From CAIKZZ01 sp037443765 (GTDB lineage: Bacteria; Pseudomonadota; Gammaproteobacteria; Steroidobacterales; Steroidobacteraceae), in the NCBI GenBank assembly GCA_037443765.1, contig JBBINS010000001.1:124001-188000 (forward strand): 64,000 nucleotides of DNA, given 5' to 3'. Shown piece by piece: positions 37,176 to 45,612 of this stretch (positions are counted from its first letter, which is position 1; each line of letters starts with the position of its first letter). The notes under the pieces are model-generated. The model made no database searches, was not told the origin of the DNA, and saw nothing but the letters and a program-made list of their open reading frames with translations. The position numbers and the translations under genes were made by a program.

Positions 37176-37455
37176 CGGTGGGTCGCGCGCTCGTCGGGAC
37201 GCGTCCCGGGTGGTTACCGTCCGACGCATCATGCCGGGACCGCGCGGGGCAGTCGACCCGGCGAGCGCCTGGGGCGCCCCGGGCCCACGGTAGCGCCGCG
37301 CGCTTGCGCCAGCCACCGCTCGCCGTCTATACCTGCTGCCTGCGGCAGCAAGCGCGGCGGCGACGGGATGCGCCGGGGTGGTACCGATGGTGGCATGGCC
37401 GCGGCACGATGCGTGGCCGCCTTGTCGCGGATTCCAGGTCGAGGTGCGCCGAGTC

Positions 37456-37908
37456 ATGCGTTTCGAACAGTTAGTCGCGGGAGTGGTGCTTCGCGCGGGG
37501 CCGCGCCCCGTCACCGAGAACGAGATCGTCGAATTCGCGCGGCGCTACGACCCGCAGCCGTTTCACGTCGATCGGGAGCGAGCCGCGGCGGGTCGCTGGG
37601 GCGGCCTGATCGCGAGCGGCTGGATGACCTGCGGCATCGCAATGGAGCTCGCGGTCCGGAACTTCCTCGACGACTCGGGATCGATCGGCTCGCCGGGCCT
37701 CGACGAGCTGCGCTGGGAGAATCCGGTCCGGGCGGGCGATGCGCTGATGCTGACGCTGACGGTCCTGGAGTCGCGGGTGTCCGGTTCGGGCCGGACCGGC
37801 GTCGTGCGTTGGCGCTGGGAGCTTCACAACCAGAGCGGTGCGCGGGTACTGAGCCTCGTCGCCACCAGCCTGTTCGACGTCACGGACGCAGCTGGCACCT
37901 GCAGCTGA
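37456..37908 (+). CDS. MaoC-like hot-dog dehydratase
   Basis: 150-residue MaoC-domain protein. The hydratase-2 type motif YDPQPFHVD (about residues 34-42) supplies the catalytic Asp/His pair, followed by GGLIASGWMT, typical of the family. It probably hydrates or dehydrates an enoyl-CoA/3-hydroxyacyl-CoA, fitting the acyl-CoA dehydrogenases and SDRs around it. The ATG at 37456 gives the standard N-terminus; nothing upstream looks coding. Confidence 0.87.
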   Translation: MRFEQLVAGVVLRAGPRPVTENEIVEFARRYDPQPFHVDRERAAAGRWGGLIASGWMTCGIAMELAVRNFLDDSGSIGSPGLDELRWENPVRAGDALMLTLTVLESRVSGSGRTGVVRWRWELHNQSGARVLSLVATSLFDVTDAAGTCS

Positions 37909-37968
37909 AGTGCCTCGGCAGGCGGGAGGGGTGCGCCGCGGAAGTTGCTGTGGCTCGCGTCGGTCCGT

Positions 37969-39609
37969 TCAGTGACCGGCGCAGCTGCCGGCGGTCGGCG
38001 ACCGCCGGATCGCGCGACCGGCCGCGATGCCGGTCGCCGCGCCGCGATCGACCGCGAGGCGACCGTTGACCAGCAGCTCGACGACGCCTTCCGCCAGAAC
38101 CCGCGGGTGCAGATAGTCGGCACGTGGCCGGAAACGGGCGGGATCGAGGACGACGACGTCGGCGAAGGCGCCGGCCCTCAGGTGGCCGCGGTCCGTGAGG
38201 CCGAACATGTCCGCAGTCCGTCCGGTGCTGCCGTTGATGAACTCGGCGACGGACAGCGTGTGCTTCTCGAGGACGTAGGTTGCGTACTTGCGGGGGTAGG
38301 TCGCGTACATCCGCGGGTGACCGGTACTGCCGTCGGTGCCGGTCACGACCCACGGCTGGCGCATGAACAGCTCGATATCGCGGTCGGCCATGTTGAAGGA
38401 GATCGCCGCCGTGTCATCGGTCTGCTCGCGCATGATCCGAATGGCGGCGGCGATCGGATCGAGGCCCCAACCGCTTGCGATGGCGGCGAGCCTCTCCCCG
38501 GACCATGGTCGTCCCGCGGCCACCGGCATCAGCTCCTCGGCGCCGCCGCGCCGCCTGAGGTTGTTGGCCATCTCTGCGGCGAGCCGTCCCGCGAGCGCCG
38601 GATCCGCCAGGCGCGCGAGCATCCGGTGGCGCCCGCCGGCGAAGGCCCATCGCGGCACGAGCGCCGCCTCGAGCGAAGTGCCGGAGGCATCCCACGGATA
38701 CTGGTCGGCCGTCACGTCCTGGCCGCGCGCGCGCGCTGCCTCGATGAGTGTGATCACCTCGGGTGCTTTGCCGTGGACGTCGACTCCGAGTGCCTTGATG
38801 TGCGCGATGTGAACCGGCAGACCGGCGTCGCGGCCGATGCGTATCGCCTCCTCGACGGCACCGATCAGCCCGACCGTATACGAGGACTCGTCGCGCAGGT
38901 GCGAGTCATAGAGGCCGCCGCGGACCGCGGCCTCGCGGGCGAGGGCGACGACTTCCTCGGTCGTCGCGAAGCTCTGCGGGGGATAGAAGAGTCCGGTCGA
39001 CAGGCCGAGCGCGCCGTCGCACATTCCCCGGGCGACCAGCGCCTCCATGCGCTCGAGTTCCCGCGCCGTGGGGGCGCGGGCCTCCGCGTGCAGCACGCGC
39101 GCACGCACTGCGCCGAAGCCCACGTAAGTCGCAACGTTCACGCCCGCCGGCCGGCGCGCGAGGCTCCGGAGGAACCCCGCCACGTCGGTCGGGCTGACCG
39201 GTGGCCCAGCGCCGTCGACACCGACGAACACCGTCGTCACGCCCTGCATCAGCCACGGCAGGACGAGCCGGGAACGCGCGTCGTCCATGGGCGCGAGCCC
39301 TTCGGGGTGGCCGTGCGGATCGATGAACCCGGGCGCGACGATGAGTCCCCGAGCGTCCACAGTCCGGCGCGCGCGGTAGCGTTGCGCTCCGTCCGGTCCG
39401 ACGTAGACGATCCGCTCGCCGCTGACGACGACGTCGGCGGCGACCGGGTCGGGCGCGGAGCCGTCGTAGACGTTGCCGCCGCGGATGACCAGATCGGCCC
39501 CGGCCGGCTCGGCTCGGGCGTGCGGGGCCGAGCCGATCGCGAGCAGCGCCACGGCCACAACGACGGCCGCTCGCCCGTCGCGGCTCGGCCGAAGGCGTCG
39601 CGCCGTCAC
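37969..39609 (-). CDS. Exported N-acyl-D-amino-acid deacylase (amidohydrolase superfamily)
   Basis: Metal-dependent D-aminoacylase-type amidohydrolase of 546 residues with a signal peptide (about 1-33, ending APHARA), so it is probably periplasmic. Metal motif GFIDPHGHPEG lies near 95-105, with AHIKALG, YPWDASGTSLEAA and the C-terminal VVTGTDGSTGHPRMYATYPRK, the family's catalytic Asp and HPR region. The C-terminal strand DVVVLDPARFR closes the amidohydrolase beta-sandwich. It overlaps the upstream SDR gene by 4 bp. Likely substrates are N-acyl-D-amino acids or related ring amides. Confidence 0.87.
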   Translation of the reverse strand: MTARRLRPSRDGRAAVVVAVALLAIGSAPHARAEPAGADLVIRGGNVYDGSAPDPVAADVVVSGERIVYVGPDGAQRYRARRTVDARGLIVAPGFIDPHGHPEGLAPMDDARSRLVLPWLMQGVTTVFVGVDGAGPPVSPTDVAGFLRSLARRPAGVNVATYVGFGAVRARVLHAEARAPTARELERMEALVARGMCDGALGLSTGLFYPPQSFATTEEVVALAREAAVRGGLYDSHLRDESSYTVGLIGAVEEAIRIGRDAGLPVHIAHIKALGVDVHGKAPEVITLIEAARARGQDVTADQYPWDASGTSLEAALVPRWAFAGGRHRMLARLADPALAGRLAAEMANNLRRRGGAEELMPVAAGRPWSGERLAAIASGWGLDPIAAAIRIMREQTDDTAAISFNMADRDIELFMRQPWVVTGTDGSTGHPRMYATYPRKYATYVLEKHTLSVAEFINGSTGRTADMFGLTDRGHLRAGAFADVVVLDPARFRPRADYLHPRVLAEGVVELLVNGRLAVDRGAATGIAAGRAIRRSPTAGSCAGH

Positions 39610-40427
39610 TTGAGGCCGTAGGTGTCGCGGATCAGGAACTCCGCGAGCGATTGCGGCAGAAACGGCCGCGCGGCAACGAACGCGCGCTGCACGAACGTCG
39701 CGCGCGGATGCCGGAGCGCTGGCTGCCGGGTGGCCAGGATAAACCGAACCGCGTTCACGACGGGGGAGAGGTCGGCGTTCGCCTGCTCATCGCGTGCCAT
39801 GCGCGCGATCGCCTGTGCGCACGGTGCGTAATACGGCGATGACGGCGTGCTGGACGCGGTCATGCGCCGGTTCGCAGTGAAGCCCGTCGCGAAGTCCCCG
39901 GGCTCGATCATCGACACGGCGATCCCGAACGGGCGCAGCTCCATCCGCAGCGCCTCGCTGTAGGCTTCGATCGCGAACTTGGTGGCGCTGTAGAAGCCCT
40001 GAAATGGCAGAGGCACGTGGCCGGCTAGCGAACTCATGTTGATAATGTGCCCCCGGCGTTGCGCCCGCAGGTGCGGTAGCACCGCGCGGCAGACGCGGTG
40101 CGTTCCGAAGAAGTTGGCTTCGAACTGCGCACGCGCCTCGTCGACCGTCGTGTCCTCGATCGCCCCGGCGATGCCCATGCCGGCGTTGTTGACGACCGCG
40201 TCGATCCGCCCGGCCACCCGGATCACCTCGTCGATGCCGGCGGCGACCGAGTCATCGTGCGTCACGTCGAGCCTGAGGGTCGTGAAGCCCTCTGCCGGGC
40301 CGGATCGCGGCGTGCGGACCGTGCCGAACACGCGATGGCCGTCGGCCGCGAGGCTCGTGGCGATTGCGAGGCCGAAACCGGAGCTCGCGCCCGTGACGAG
40401 CACGACGAGCGGTGCTGGCTTCATCAT
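39606..40427 (-). CDS. SDR family oxidoreductase
   Basis: 273-residue short-chain dehydrogenase. TGASSGFGLAIA (about 13-24), NNAGMGIAGAIED, SSLAGHVPLP and catalytic YSATKFAIEAYSE around residues 157-169. This pattern is common in broad-specificity 17-beta-HSD-like or retinol-type SDRs. It is cotranscribed with the D-aminoacylase by an ATGA overlap. Substrate unknown. Confidence 0.87.
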   Translation of the reverse strand: MMKPAPLVVLVTGASSGFGLAIATSLAADGHRVFGTVRTPRSGPAEGFTTLRLDVTHDDSVAAGIDEVIRVAGRIDAVVNNAGMGIAGAIEDTTVDEARAQFEANFFGTHRVCRAVLPHLRAQRRGHIINMSSLAGHVPLPFQGFYSATKFAIEAYSEALRMELRPFGIAVSMIEPGDFATGFTANRRMTASSTPSSPYYAPCAQAIARMARDEQANADLSPVVNAVRFILATRQPALRHPRATFVQRAFVAARPFLPQSLAEFLIRDTYGLK

Positions 40428-40511
40428 CGGTTCCCCTCGAATCTGCGGCGACGCCGTGCCGGACGGCCGTGAGCGGGCGAGGCCGGGCTGTGCGGCCGCG
40501 ACGGCGCCGCG

Positions 40512-41201
40512 CTAAAGGTCCTTCACATCGCCGGACTCCCGGCGCAGCTGCCGAAGGAACTGGCGGAGCTCGTTGCTGCTGGCCGCGACCCGCGCGCGTC
40601 CCGCGGTCGACAGCACCCGTGGCGGCACTTTAGCGAGGTTGTCCTCGAGCATCTTCACCGCGGCCGGCCCGTCGGGATCGCCGCCATTGGGGTCGACGAG
40701 GCCGAAGATCCTCGCAACTCCGATCGCTCCGAGCCAGTCGAGCGCGTCCGCATCGTGCAGGTAGATCGCCTCCGGCCCGGTCGGGTCGCGGTCGAACATG
40801 TGCGTGCGGATGGCGCCACGGACGGCGTCGATCTTCGCCATCGGAAAGCCGGTGCCGGCCAGAACGGTGTCGACGATACGAGCCGCCTCGTCCGCGTGGT
40901 CGACGTCGGGCTTCTCGTAGGGCGCGAACGCCGCCATGTCGTGCAGATACGCCGCCGCGAACAGCACGTCATCGTCGAGCGCGACGCGGTCCTCGGCCGC
41001 CAGCCGGCGCGCCAGCTTGTAGTCGCGGACCGAGTGGGAGTAGCCCCAGGCCGGGTTCTTGAAGTGCTGCGCCGCGAACCGGCGCACGGTCTCGTGCCAG
41101 TCGGTCGCTTCCTGGCCGGACGCTGCCGCGCCGGCGAGCGTGAGGAACATCGCCAGCAGGGCGATCGATGCCGACGGGCGCCGACGAGCATTTACTGTCA
41201 C
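40512..41201 (-). CDS. Exported HD-domain protein
   Basis: 229 residues from a GTG start at 41201, preceded by GGAG. A signal peptide spans about 1-30 (ASIALLAMFLTLAGAAASG). The HD motif YLHDMAAF and a second LHDADALDWLG, together with GYSHSVRDYKLARRL and THMF, supply the metal-binding His and Asp residues of an HD phosphohydrolase. Export of an HD protein is less common; a periplasmic nucleotidase-like role is possible but unproven. Confidence 0.78.
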   Translation of the reverse strand: MTVNARRRPSASIALLAMFLTLAGAAASGQEATDWHETVRRFAAQHFKNPAWGYSHSVRDYKLARRLAAEDRVALDDDVLFAAAYLHDMAAFAPYEKPDVDHADEAARIVDTVLAGTGFPMAKIDAVRGAIRTHMFDRDPTGPEAIYLHDADALDWLGAIGVARIFGLVDPNGGDPDGPAAVKMLEDNLAKVPPRVLSTAGRARVAASSNELRQFLRQLRRESGDVKDL

Positions 41202-41284
41202 GTGAACTCCAGGAGCCGATGGTACCCGCCGGCCATTGTGACGAGCGGCCGCGGCAGTGGCAATTTCACCGGGAGCGGCGCCGG

Positions 41285-42175
41285 TCACGCCGCCGGCGAA
41301 GCGGTCGAGGCGGCGTCGAAGGCGGCGAGCGCCGCCGCGAGGACCTCATCCGGGGCCTCGATCTGTGGATAGTGGCCGACGCCTTGCAGCTCGACGACCG
41401 TACCTGCCGGGACGAGCTGCCGGAACCGCGTCACCATGTGGCCACCGGAGATCGGGTCGTCGGTCCCGTCGATCAGCGTGAGTGGCACCGTGGTCCGCAT
41501 GAGCGCGCCGACCCAGCGTTCGCGATGGGCGCGGCGCTCGTCGATGTAGCGGATGAGCCGCGGCATCGCTCGGCGACCATCGCCGGTCGCCAGCAGGGCC
41601 CAGAAGGCGTCGATCTCTGCATCGTCCGGGGGCGTCCGCGTGCCGCCGATCCGCCGCATCGTCGCGGCCAGGCGGTCCCGGGTCAGCAGGCGGGCCACGA
41701 GCGGGCCAAGCGGGGAGCGCAGCAGCCGTTGCGTGAGCACCGGCCGGTGAGTCTCGGGAAAGAGCCCGCCGTTGAGCAGCACCGCCGAGCGCAGCAGGAC
41801 CGGGCAGCGCCCCTCGGCCGCCCGCGCCAGCAGTTCCTGCGCGACGGTGTCGCCGTAGTCGTGCGACAGCACGTGTGCCTGGTCGATCCCGGCTACGGCG
41901 AGCGCGGCCAGGCACAGATCCGCCTGCTCGGCGATACGGTAGTGATGCCCGGCCGGCTTCGCGGAGAAGCCGAAGCCGAGGAGATCCGGAGCGACGAGCG
42001 TGAAACGCCGCGAGAGTCCCGGCCACAGCTTGCACCAGTCCCAGCCAGCGGTGGGGAAGCCGTGGATCAGCAGGATGGCGGGGCCCTGGCCACCGACGCG
42101 CATGAAGACGTCGTGGTCATGGAAGCGGAACGTGGTTCCGGCGGCGCGCCATTCGGCCGGCAGGGGCAAAGGCAT
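41285..42175 (-). CDS. MEST-like alpha/beta hydrolase with aspartate nucleophile
   Basis: 296-residue alpha/beta hydrolase closely resembling the MEST/PEG1 group, known best from the imprinted vertebrate gene. Shared blocks: HGFPTAGWDWCKLWPGL, LDLLGFGFSAKP-type strand (APDLLGFGFSAKP), LSHDYGDTVAQELL with Asp as nucleophile, LLNGGLFPETHRP, YIDERRAHRERWVGAL, and VGHYPQIEAPDE with the catalytic His. An Asp nucleophile suggests epoxide-hydrolase or dehalogenase chemistry. ATG at 42175 follows AGGAAG. It is divergent from the enolase-superfamily gene. Confidence 0.85.
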   Translation of the reverse strand: MPLPLPAEWRAAGTTFRFHDHDVFMRVGGQGPAILLIHGFPTAGWDWCKLWPGLSRRFTLVAPDLLGFGFSAKPAGHHYRIAEQADLCLAALAVAGIDQAHVLSHDYGDTVAQELLARAAEGRCPVLLRSAVLLNGGLFPETHRPVLTQRLLRSPLGPLVARLLTRDRLAATMRRIGGTRTPPDDAEIDAFWALLATGDGRRAMPRLIRYIDERRAHRERWVGALMRTTVPLTLIDGTDDPISGGHMVTRFRQLVPAGTVVELQGVGHYPQIEAPDEVLAAALAAFDAASTASPAA

Positions 42176-42343
42176 GCGAGCTTCCTGTCGTTCGTTCGTT
42201 CGTTCGCGCAGCCGCGCGCCGAGGACGCGACGTCGAGGGTGGCGGTCCACCGGGCGTGGTGCGCGCCGCGGCTCACGGTGCCCGGCTTGCCGTGCGTCCG
42301 CAAGCCTGCCAAGGTGGCGCGAACCCCATGGAGTAACGCAACG

Positions 42344-43447
42344 ATGCGAATCACCCGGATCCGGGCCTACCAGGTCGACCTCCCTCTGCGCGAGGGCAGC
42401 TACCGCTGGTCCGGCGGGAATTCGGTCAGTGTCTTCGACTCGACCGTCGTGCAGATCGATACCGATGCCGGCCTCACGGGCCACGGCGAGATCTGCCCGC
42501 TCGGCCCGGCCTACCTGCCGGCGTACGCCGCCGGCGCACGCGCCGGCATCGCCGAACTCGCGCCGCACCTGATTGGCACGGATCCGCGCGACCTCGGTCG
42601 CCTGAACCACACGATGGACGCCGCGATGCGTGGCCATCCGTACGTGAAGTCCGCGATCGACATGGCGTGCTGGGACCTGCTAGGCAAGGCGGCGGCGCTG
42701 CCCGTCTGCACACTGCTCGGCGGCCGCTACGGCGAGGACTTCGCCCTGTACCGCGCGATCTCGCAGCAGTCACCCGCCGAGATGGCGCGCAGCGCGGCGG
42801 CCTACCGCGCCGAGGGCTACAGGAAGTTCCAACTCAAGGTCGGCGGCGAGCCGGACACCGACATCGAGCGCGTTCTGGCGGTGCGGGCGTGCCTGCAACG
42901 CGGCGACGTGCTGGTGGCGGATGCCAACACCGGCTGGCGGCAGCACGAGGCGGTGCGCGTTTGCCAGGCGCTGCGCGACGTGGACGTCTACATCGAGCAG
43001 CCATGCGCCACCTACGAGGAGTGCCTCGCGGTCCGGCGGCTGTGCGATCGGCCCTTTGTGCTCGACGAAGTGATCGACTCGCTCGCGGTCGTCGTGCGCG
43101 GAGTCTCGGACCGGGCGATGGACGTCGTGAACCTGAAGATCTCGAAGGTCGGTGGGCTCACTAAGGCGCGGCAGATCCGCGACCTGTGCGCGTCGCTCGG
43201 CATCGCAATGACGATCGAGGACACGTGGGGTGGCGACATCGTGACGGCGGCGATCGCCCACCTCGCCCACAGTACGCCGCCGGAGTACCTGTTCTCTTCG
43301 ACCGACTTCAACAGCTACCTGACGGTCAGTATCGCCGACGGCGCACCCCAGCGCGTGGCCGGCAGGCTGGCGGCGTCGGCGGCGCCCGGTCTCGGGATCA
43401 CGCCGAAGGCCGAGGTGCTCGGTTCGGCGGTGCTGGATATCCGTTGA
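42344..43447 (+). CDS. Enolase-superfamily enzyme (hydroxyproline-betaine epimerase/cis-3-hydroxyproline dehydratase-like)
   Basis: Mandelate racemase/muconate lactonising family, 367 residues. The capping domain includes GHGEICPLGPAYLPAYAAGA; the barrel has the K-x-K pair in KFQLKVGG, magnesium ligands in VADANTG, YIEQPCA and VLDEVID, and the second-face lysines NLKISKVGG. The overall pattern, including the C-terminal PGLGITPKAEVLG, resembles the HpbD/cis-3-hydroxyproline dehydratase group, which handles proline betaines and hydroxyprolines. ATG at 42344 is preceded by GGAG. The precise reaction is a subgroup-level guess. Confidence 0.78.
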   Translation: MRITRIRAYQVDLPLREGSYRWSGGNSVSVFDSTVVQIDTDAGLTGHGEICPLGPAYLPAYAAGARAGIAELAPHLIGTDPRDLGRLNHTMDAAMRGHPYVKSAIDMACWDLLGKAAALPVCTLLGGRYGEDFALYRAISQQSPAEMARSAAAYRAEGYRKFQLKVGGEPDTDIERVLAVRACLQRGDVLVADANTGWRQHEAVRVCQALRDVDVYIEQPCATYEECLAVRRLCDRPFVLDEVIDSLAVVVRGVSDRAMDVVNLKISKVGGLTKARQIRDLCASLGIAMTIEDTWGGDIVTAAIAHLAHSTPPEYLFSSTDFNSYLTVSIADGAPQRVAGRLAASAAPGLGITPKAEVLGSAVLDIR

Positions 43448-43454
43448 GTCGACG

Positions 43455-43475
43455 GCCGGCGGGCTACCCGCCGGC
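43455..43475. terminator. Bidirectional hairpin between convergent genes
   Basis: Perfect 9-bp arms GCCGGCGGG and CCCGCCGGC with a 3-base loop, at the junction of the converging enolase and dehalogenase genes and partly inside the last codons of the latter. There is no T-run, but the position is right for a shared terminator. Confidence 0.5.
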
Positions 43476-44372
43476 GCCGGTGAACGCCTTCAGGATCTCC
43501 GCGAGCCGCGGCCCATGGTCCTCCTGGATGAAATGGCCACCCGCCGGCAGCAGCTGGTGCTGCTGGCCCCGGGCACCCGGGATCCGCTTCTGCATGAAGC
43601 GGTCGGCACCGGCCGTGATGTGGTCGCTGTCGCCGAAGACGGTCAGGAACGGCCGCGCGAACTTTTCAAGCGCCAGCCACGCGCCACGGTTGGCCTCAGT
43701 CTCCGGATCGGCCGGTGAGTTCGGCACGAGCAGCGGGAACTGCCGGGCCCCGGCACAGTAGCTCTCGTCCGGAAACGGCGCGTTGTAGGCGGCCTGCGCG
43801 GCCGCGTCGATGCCGTTGCAGGTGCCGCGGTGAACGATGATTCCGGCGTCGAATACCGGGACGCTCTGCGAATAGTCCCGCCAGCGCAGGAACGCCGCGG
43901 GCATCGCGGTGTCGCCGGTAGGCAGGGCCGTATTGGAGGCGACGACGCGCGCGAAGCGGGCCGGCGAGGCCGCGACGAGCCGGAGTCCGATGAGACCGCC
44001 CCAGTCCTGGCAGAAGAGCGTGATCCCGTCGAGGCCGAGTCGCTCGACGAACGTCTGCATCCAGCCGACGTGTGCGGCATAGGTGTAGGCGCTCCGCTCC
44101 GCCGGCTTGTCCGAGCGGCCGAAGCCGATGAGATCCGGCGCGACCACGCGGAGCCCCGCCGCGACCAGCGGCCCGATCATGGACCGGTACAGGTACGACC
44201 AGCTCGGCTCGCCATGCATCAGCAGGACCGGCGCGCCGGTGCGCGGGCCCTCGTCGATGTAGGCGAGCCGCAACTCGCGGTCGCCGCCGGCGCCGACGTC
44301 GAGATACCGGGGCGCGTACGGGAAGCCCGCGAGCGCGGCGAAGCGGGACTCGGGCGTGCGAAGCACTCTCAT
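43464..44372 (-). CDS. Haloalkane dehalogenase (subfamily HLD-I)
   Basis: 302-residue alpha/beta hydrolase predicted to hydrolyse alkyl halides to alcohols. It follows the DhlA plan: RTPESRFAAL near the start, YLDVGAGG, HGEPSWSYLYR (53-63), and FCQDWGG with nucleophile D123 and halide-binding W124. The second halide tryptophan candidate is W164 (FLRWRDYSQ), and the catalytic His lies in AGGHFIQEDHG. All key residues are present, so activity is plausible. It is on the same strand as and downstream of cbbR, but 128 bp away, so is probably independent of the Calvin genes. Confidence 0.88.
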   Translation of the reverse strand: MRVLRTPESRFAALAGFPYAPRYLDVGAGGDRELRLAYIDEGPRTGAPVLLMHGEPSWSYLYRSMIGPLVAAGLRVVAPDLIGFGRSDKPAERSAYTYAAHVGWMQTFVERLGLDGITLFCQDWGGLIGLRLVAASPARFARVVASNTALPTGDTAMPAAFLRWRDYSQSVPVFDAGIIVHRGTCNGIDAAAQAAYNAPFPDESYCAGARQFPLLVPNSPADPETEANRGAWLALEKFARPFLTVFGDSDHITAGADRFMQKRIPGARGQQHQLLPAGGHFIQEDHGPRLAEILKAFTGAGG

Positions 44373-44500
44373 CTTTACGTCCCCTCAGCGAGCGACGTCG
44401 GCCGCACGTGCGGTACGGCCGATGGCGTCGCCGGCATTGTACGGATCGCCGCGGCTCGCGCCACCGCGTCCTCCCGTCCGCGCCCGACCGTTGCGGATGA

Positions 44501-45478
44501 CTACCGCTTCCGGGCCGCTGGTGAGCCCCGGGCACCGGGCGCGACGCCGGCGGGTGCCATCTGCGCGGCGATCAGGCGAGCGCCGTCGTCCTCCAGGAAT
44601 CTGCAGAACGCCCGGGCGGCAGGCAGCAACCGCTTGTCCGTCCTGTGGACGGCGTACCACTGGCGCACGACCGGCGTGTCCGTCACGCGCAGATGAATCA
44701 GGCGGCCCGTGCCGATTTCGAGGCCCGCGGTGTGTTCGGACAGGAATGCGATCCCCATCCCGGCCATCACCGCCTGCTTGATCGTCTCGTTGCTGCTCAT
44801 CTCGAGGACCTGGCCGGGCCGGACGCGGTGCGTGCGCAGGAACCGCTCCATCGAGATTCGTGTTCCCGAGCCGGGCTCACGCACGATCAGCTGCTCGGAA
44901 GCGAGCCGCGCCGGCTCGACGCTGCGCAGGGCCGCGAGCCGGTGCTCCGGTGACGCCAGCCAGGCCAGGGGGTGTTCGGCGATGCGTCTCGCCTCGCACT
45001 CCAGGTGCTGTGGCGGCGTGCCCATGATGGCGAGGTCGACGTCATTGCGGACCAGCATCTGCACGACGTCGGAGCGGTTCGCGACGGCGAGCTTCAGCTC
45101 GATCGCCGGGTGCCGGCGGTGGAACTCGGCGAGCAGCCGCGGCGCAAAGTACTTGGCCGTGCTCACGACGCCGATCTCGATCCGGCCGCCGCGCAGCCCC
45201 CGCATGGCGTCGAGTGAGGCGTCCGCCTCGCGCAGCTGCTCCGCCAGGCGTCGCGCGTGGCGGGCGACCTCCTCGCCGGCATCCGTCAGTTGCAGGCCGC
45301 GCCCGATGCGCTCGGTGAGCGGCAGGCCAACGAGTGCCTCGAGCTGCTTGACCTGCATCGACACGGCGGGCTGCGTGAGATGAAGTTCCCGCGCGGCGGC
45401 GGACACGCCGCGCAGTCGCGCGACCGATTCGAAGATTCTTAGGCCGTGCAGCGTCGCCTTGCGAAGAGAGGATGCCAT
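44501..45478 (-). CDS. cbbR: LysR-type regulator CbbR
   Basis: 325-residue LysR-family activator: winged HTH at about 1-65 (VSAAARELHLTQPAVSMQVKQLEAL, i.e. AARELHLTQPAVSMQ), then a periplasmic-binding-like effector domain. It is divergent from cbbM, the standard place for CbbR, which senses Calvin-cycle metabolites such as RuBP and controls the operon. The 23-bp palindrome starting 11 bases before its start codon is a probable binding site, also suited to autorepression. Confidence 0.92.
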   Translation of the reverse strand: MASSLRKATLHGLRIFESVARLRGVSAAARELHLTQPAVSMQVKQLEALVGLPLTERIGRGLQLTDAGEEVARHARRLAEQLREADASLDAMRGLRGGRIEIGVVSTAKYFAPRLLAEFHRRHPAIELKLAVANRSDVVQMLVRNDVDLAIMGTPPQHLECEARRIAEHPLAWLASPEHRLAALRSVEPARLASEQLIVREPGSGTRISMERFLRTHRVRPGQVLEMSSNETIKQAVMAGMGIAFLSEHTAGLEIGTGRLIHLRVTDTPVVRQWYAVHRTDKRLLPAARAFCRFLEDDGARLIAAQMAPAGVAPGARGSPAARKR

Positions 45479-45488
45479 GTTGGACCCA

Positions 45489-45511
45489 TAACATCAGAAG
45501 TTCTGATGTTA
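45489..45511. promoter_or_regulatory. Palindromic CbbR operator candidate
   Basis: The sequence TAACATCAGAA-G-TTCTGATGTTA is a perfect palindrome with 11-bp arms and one central base. It lies 11 bp from the cbbR start codon and about 100 bp upstream of cbbM. It contains TNA-type half sites at its ends, as expected for CbbR. The rest of the 45479-45612 gap is AT-richer than its surroundings and should hold both promoters. Confidence 0.7.
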
Positions 45512-45612
45512 ATGCCACGAAGCATTGATTGGTACTTATACGTGATCAACGCTACGGTCCCAGTCGAAGCCGGCGCGTGGGCGCCGCCCGCCAATGAGAA
45601 GGGGACTCATCA

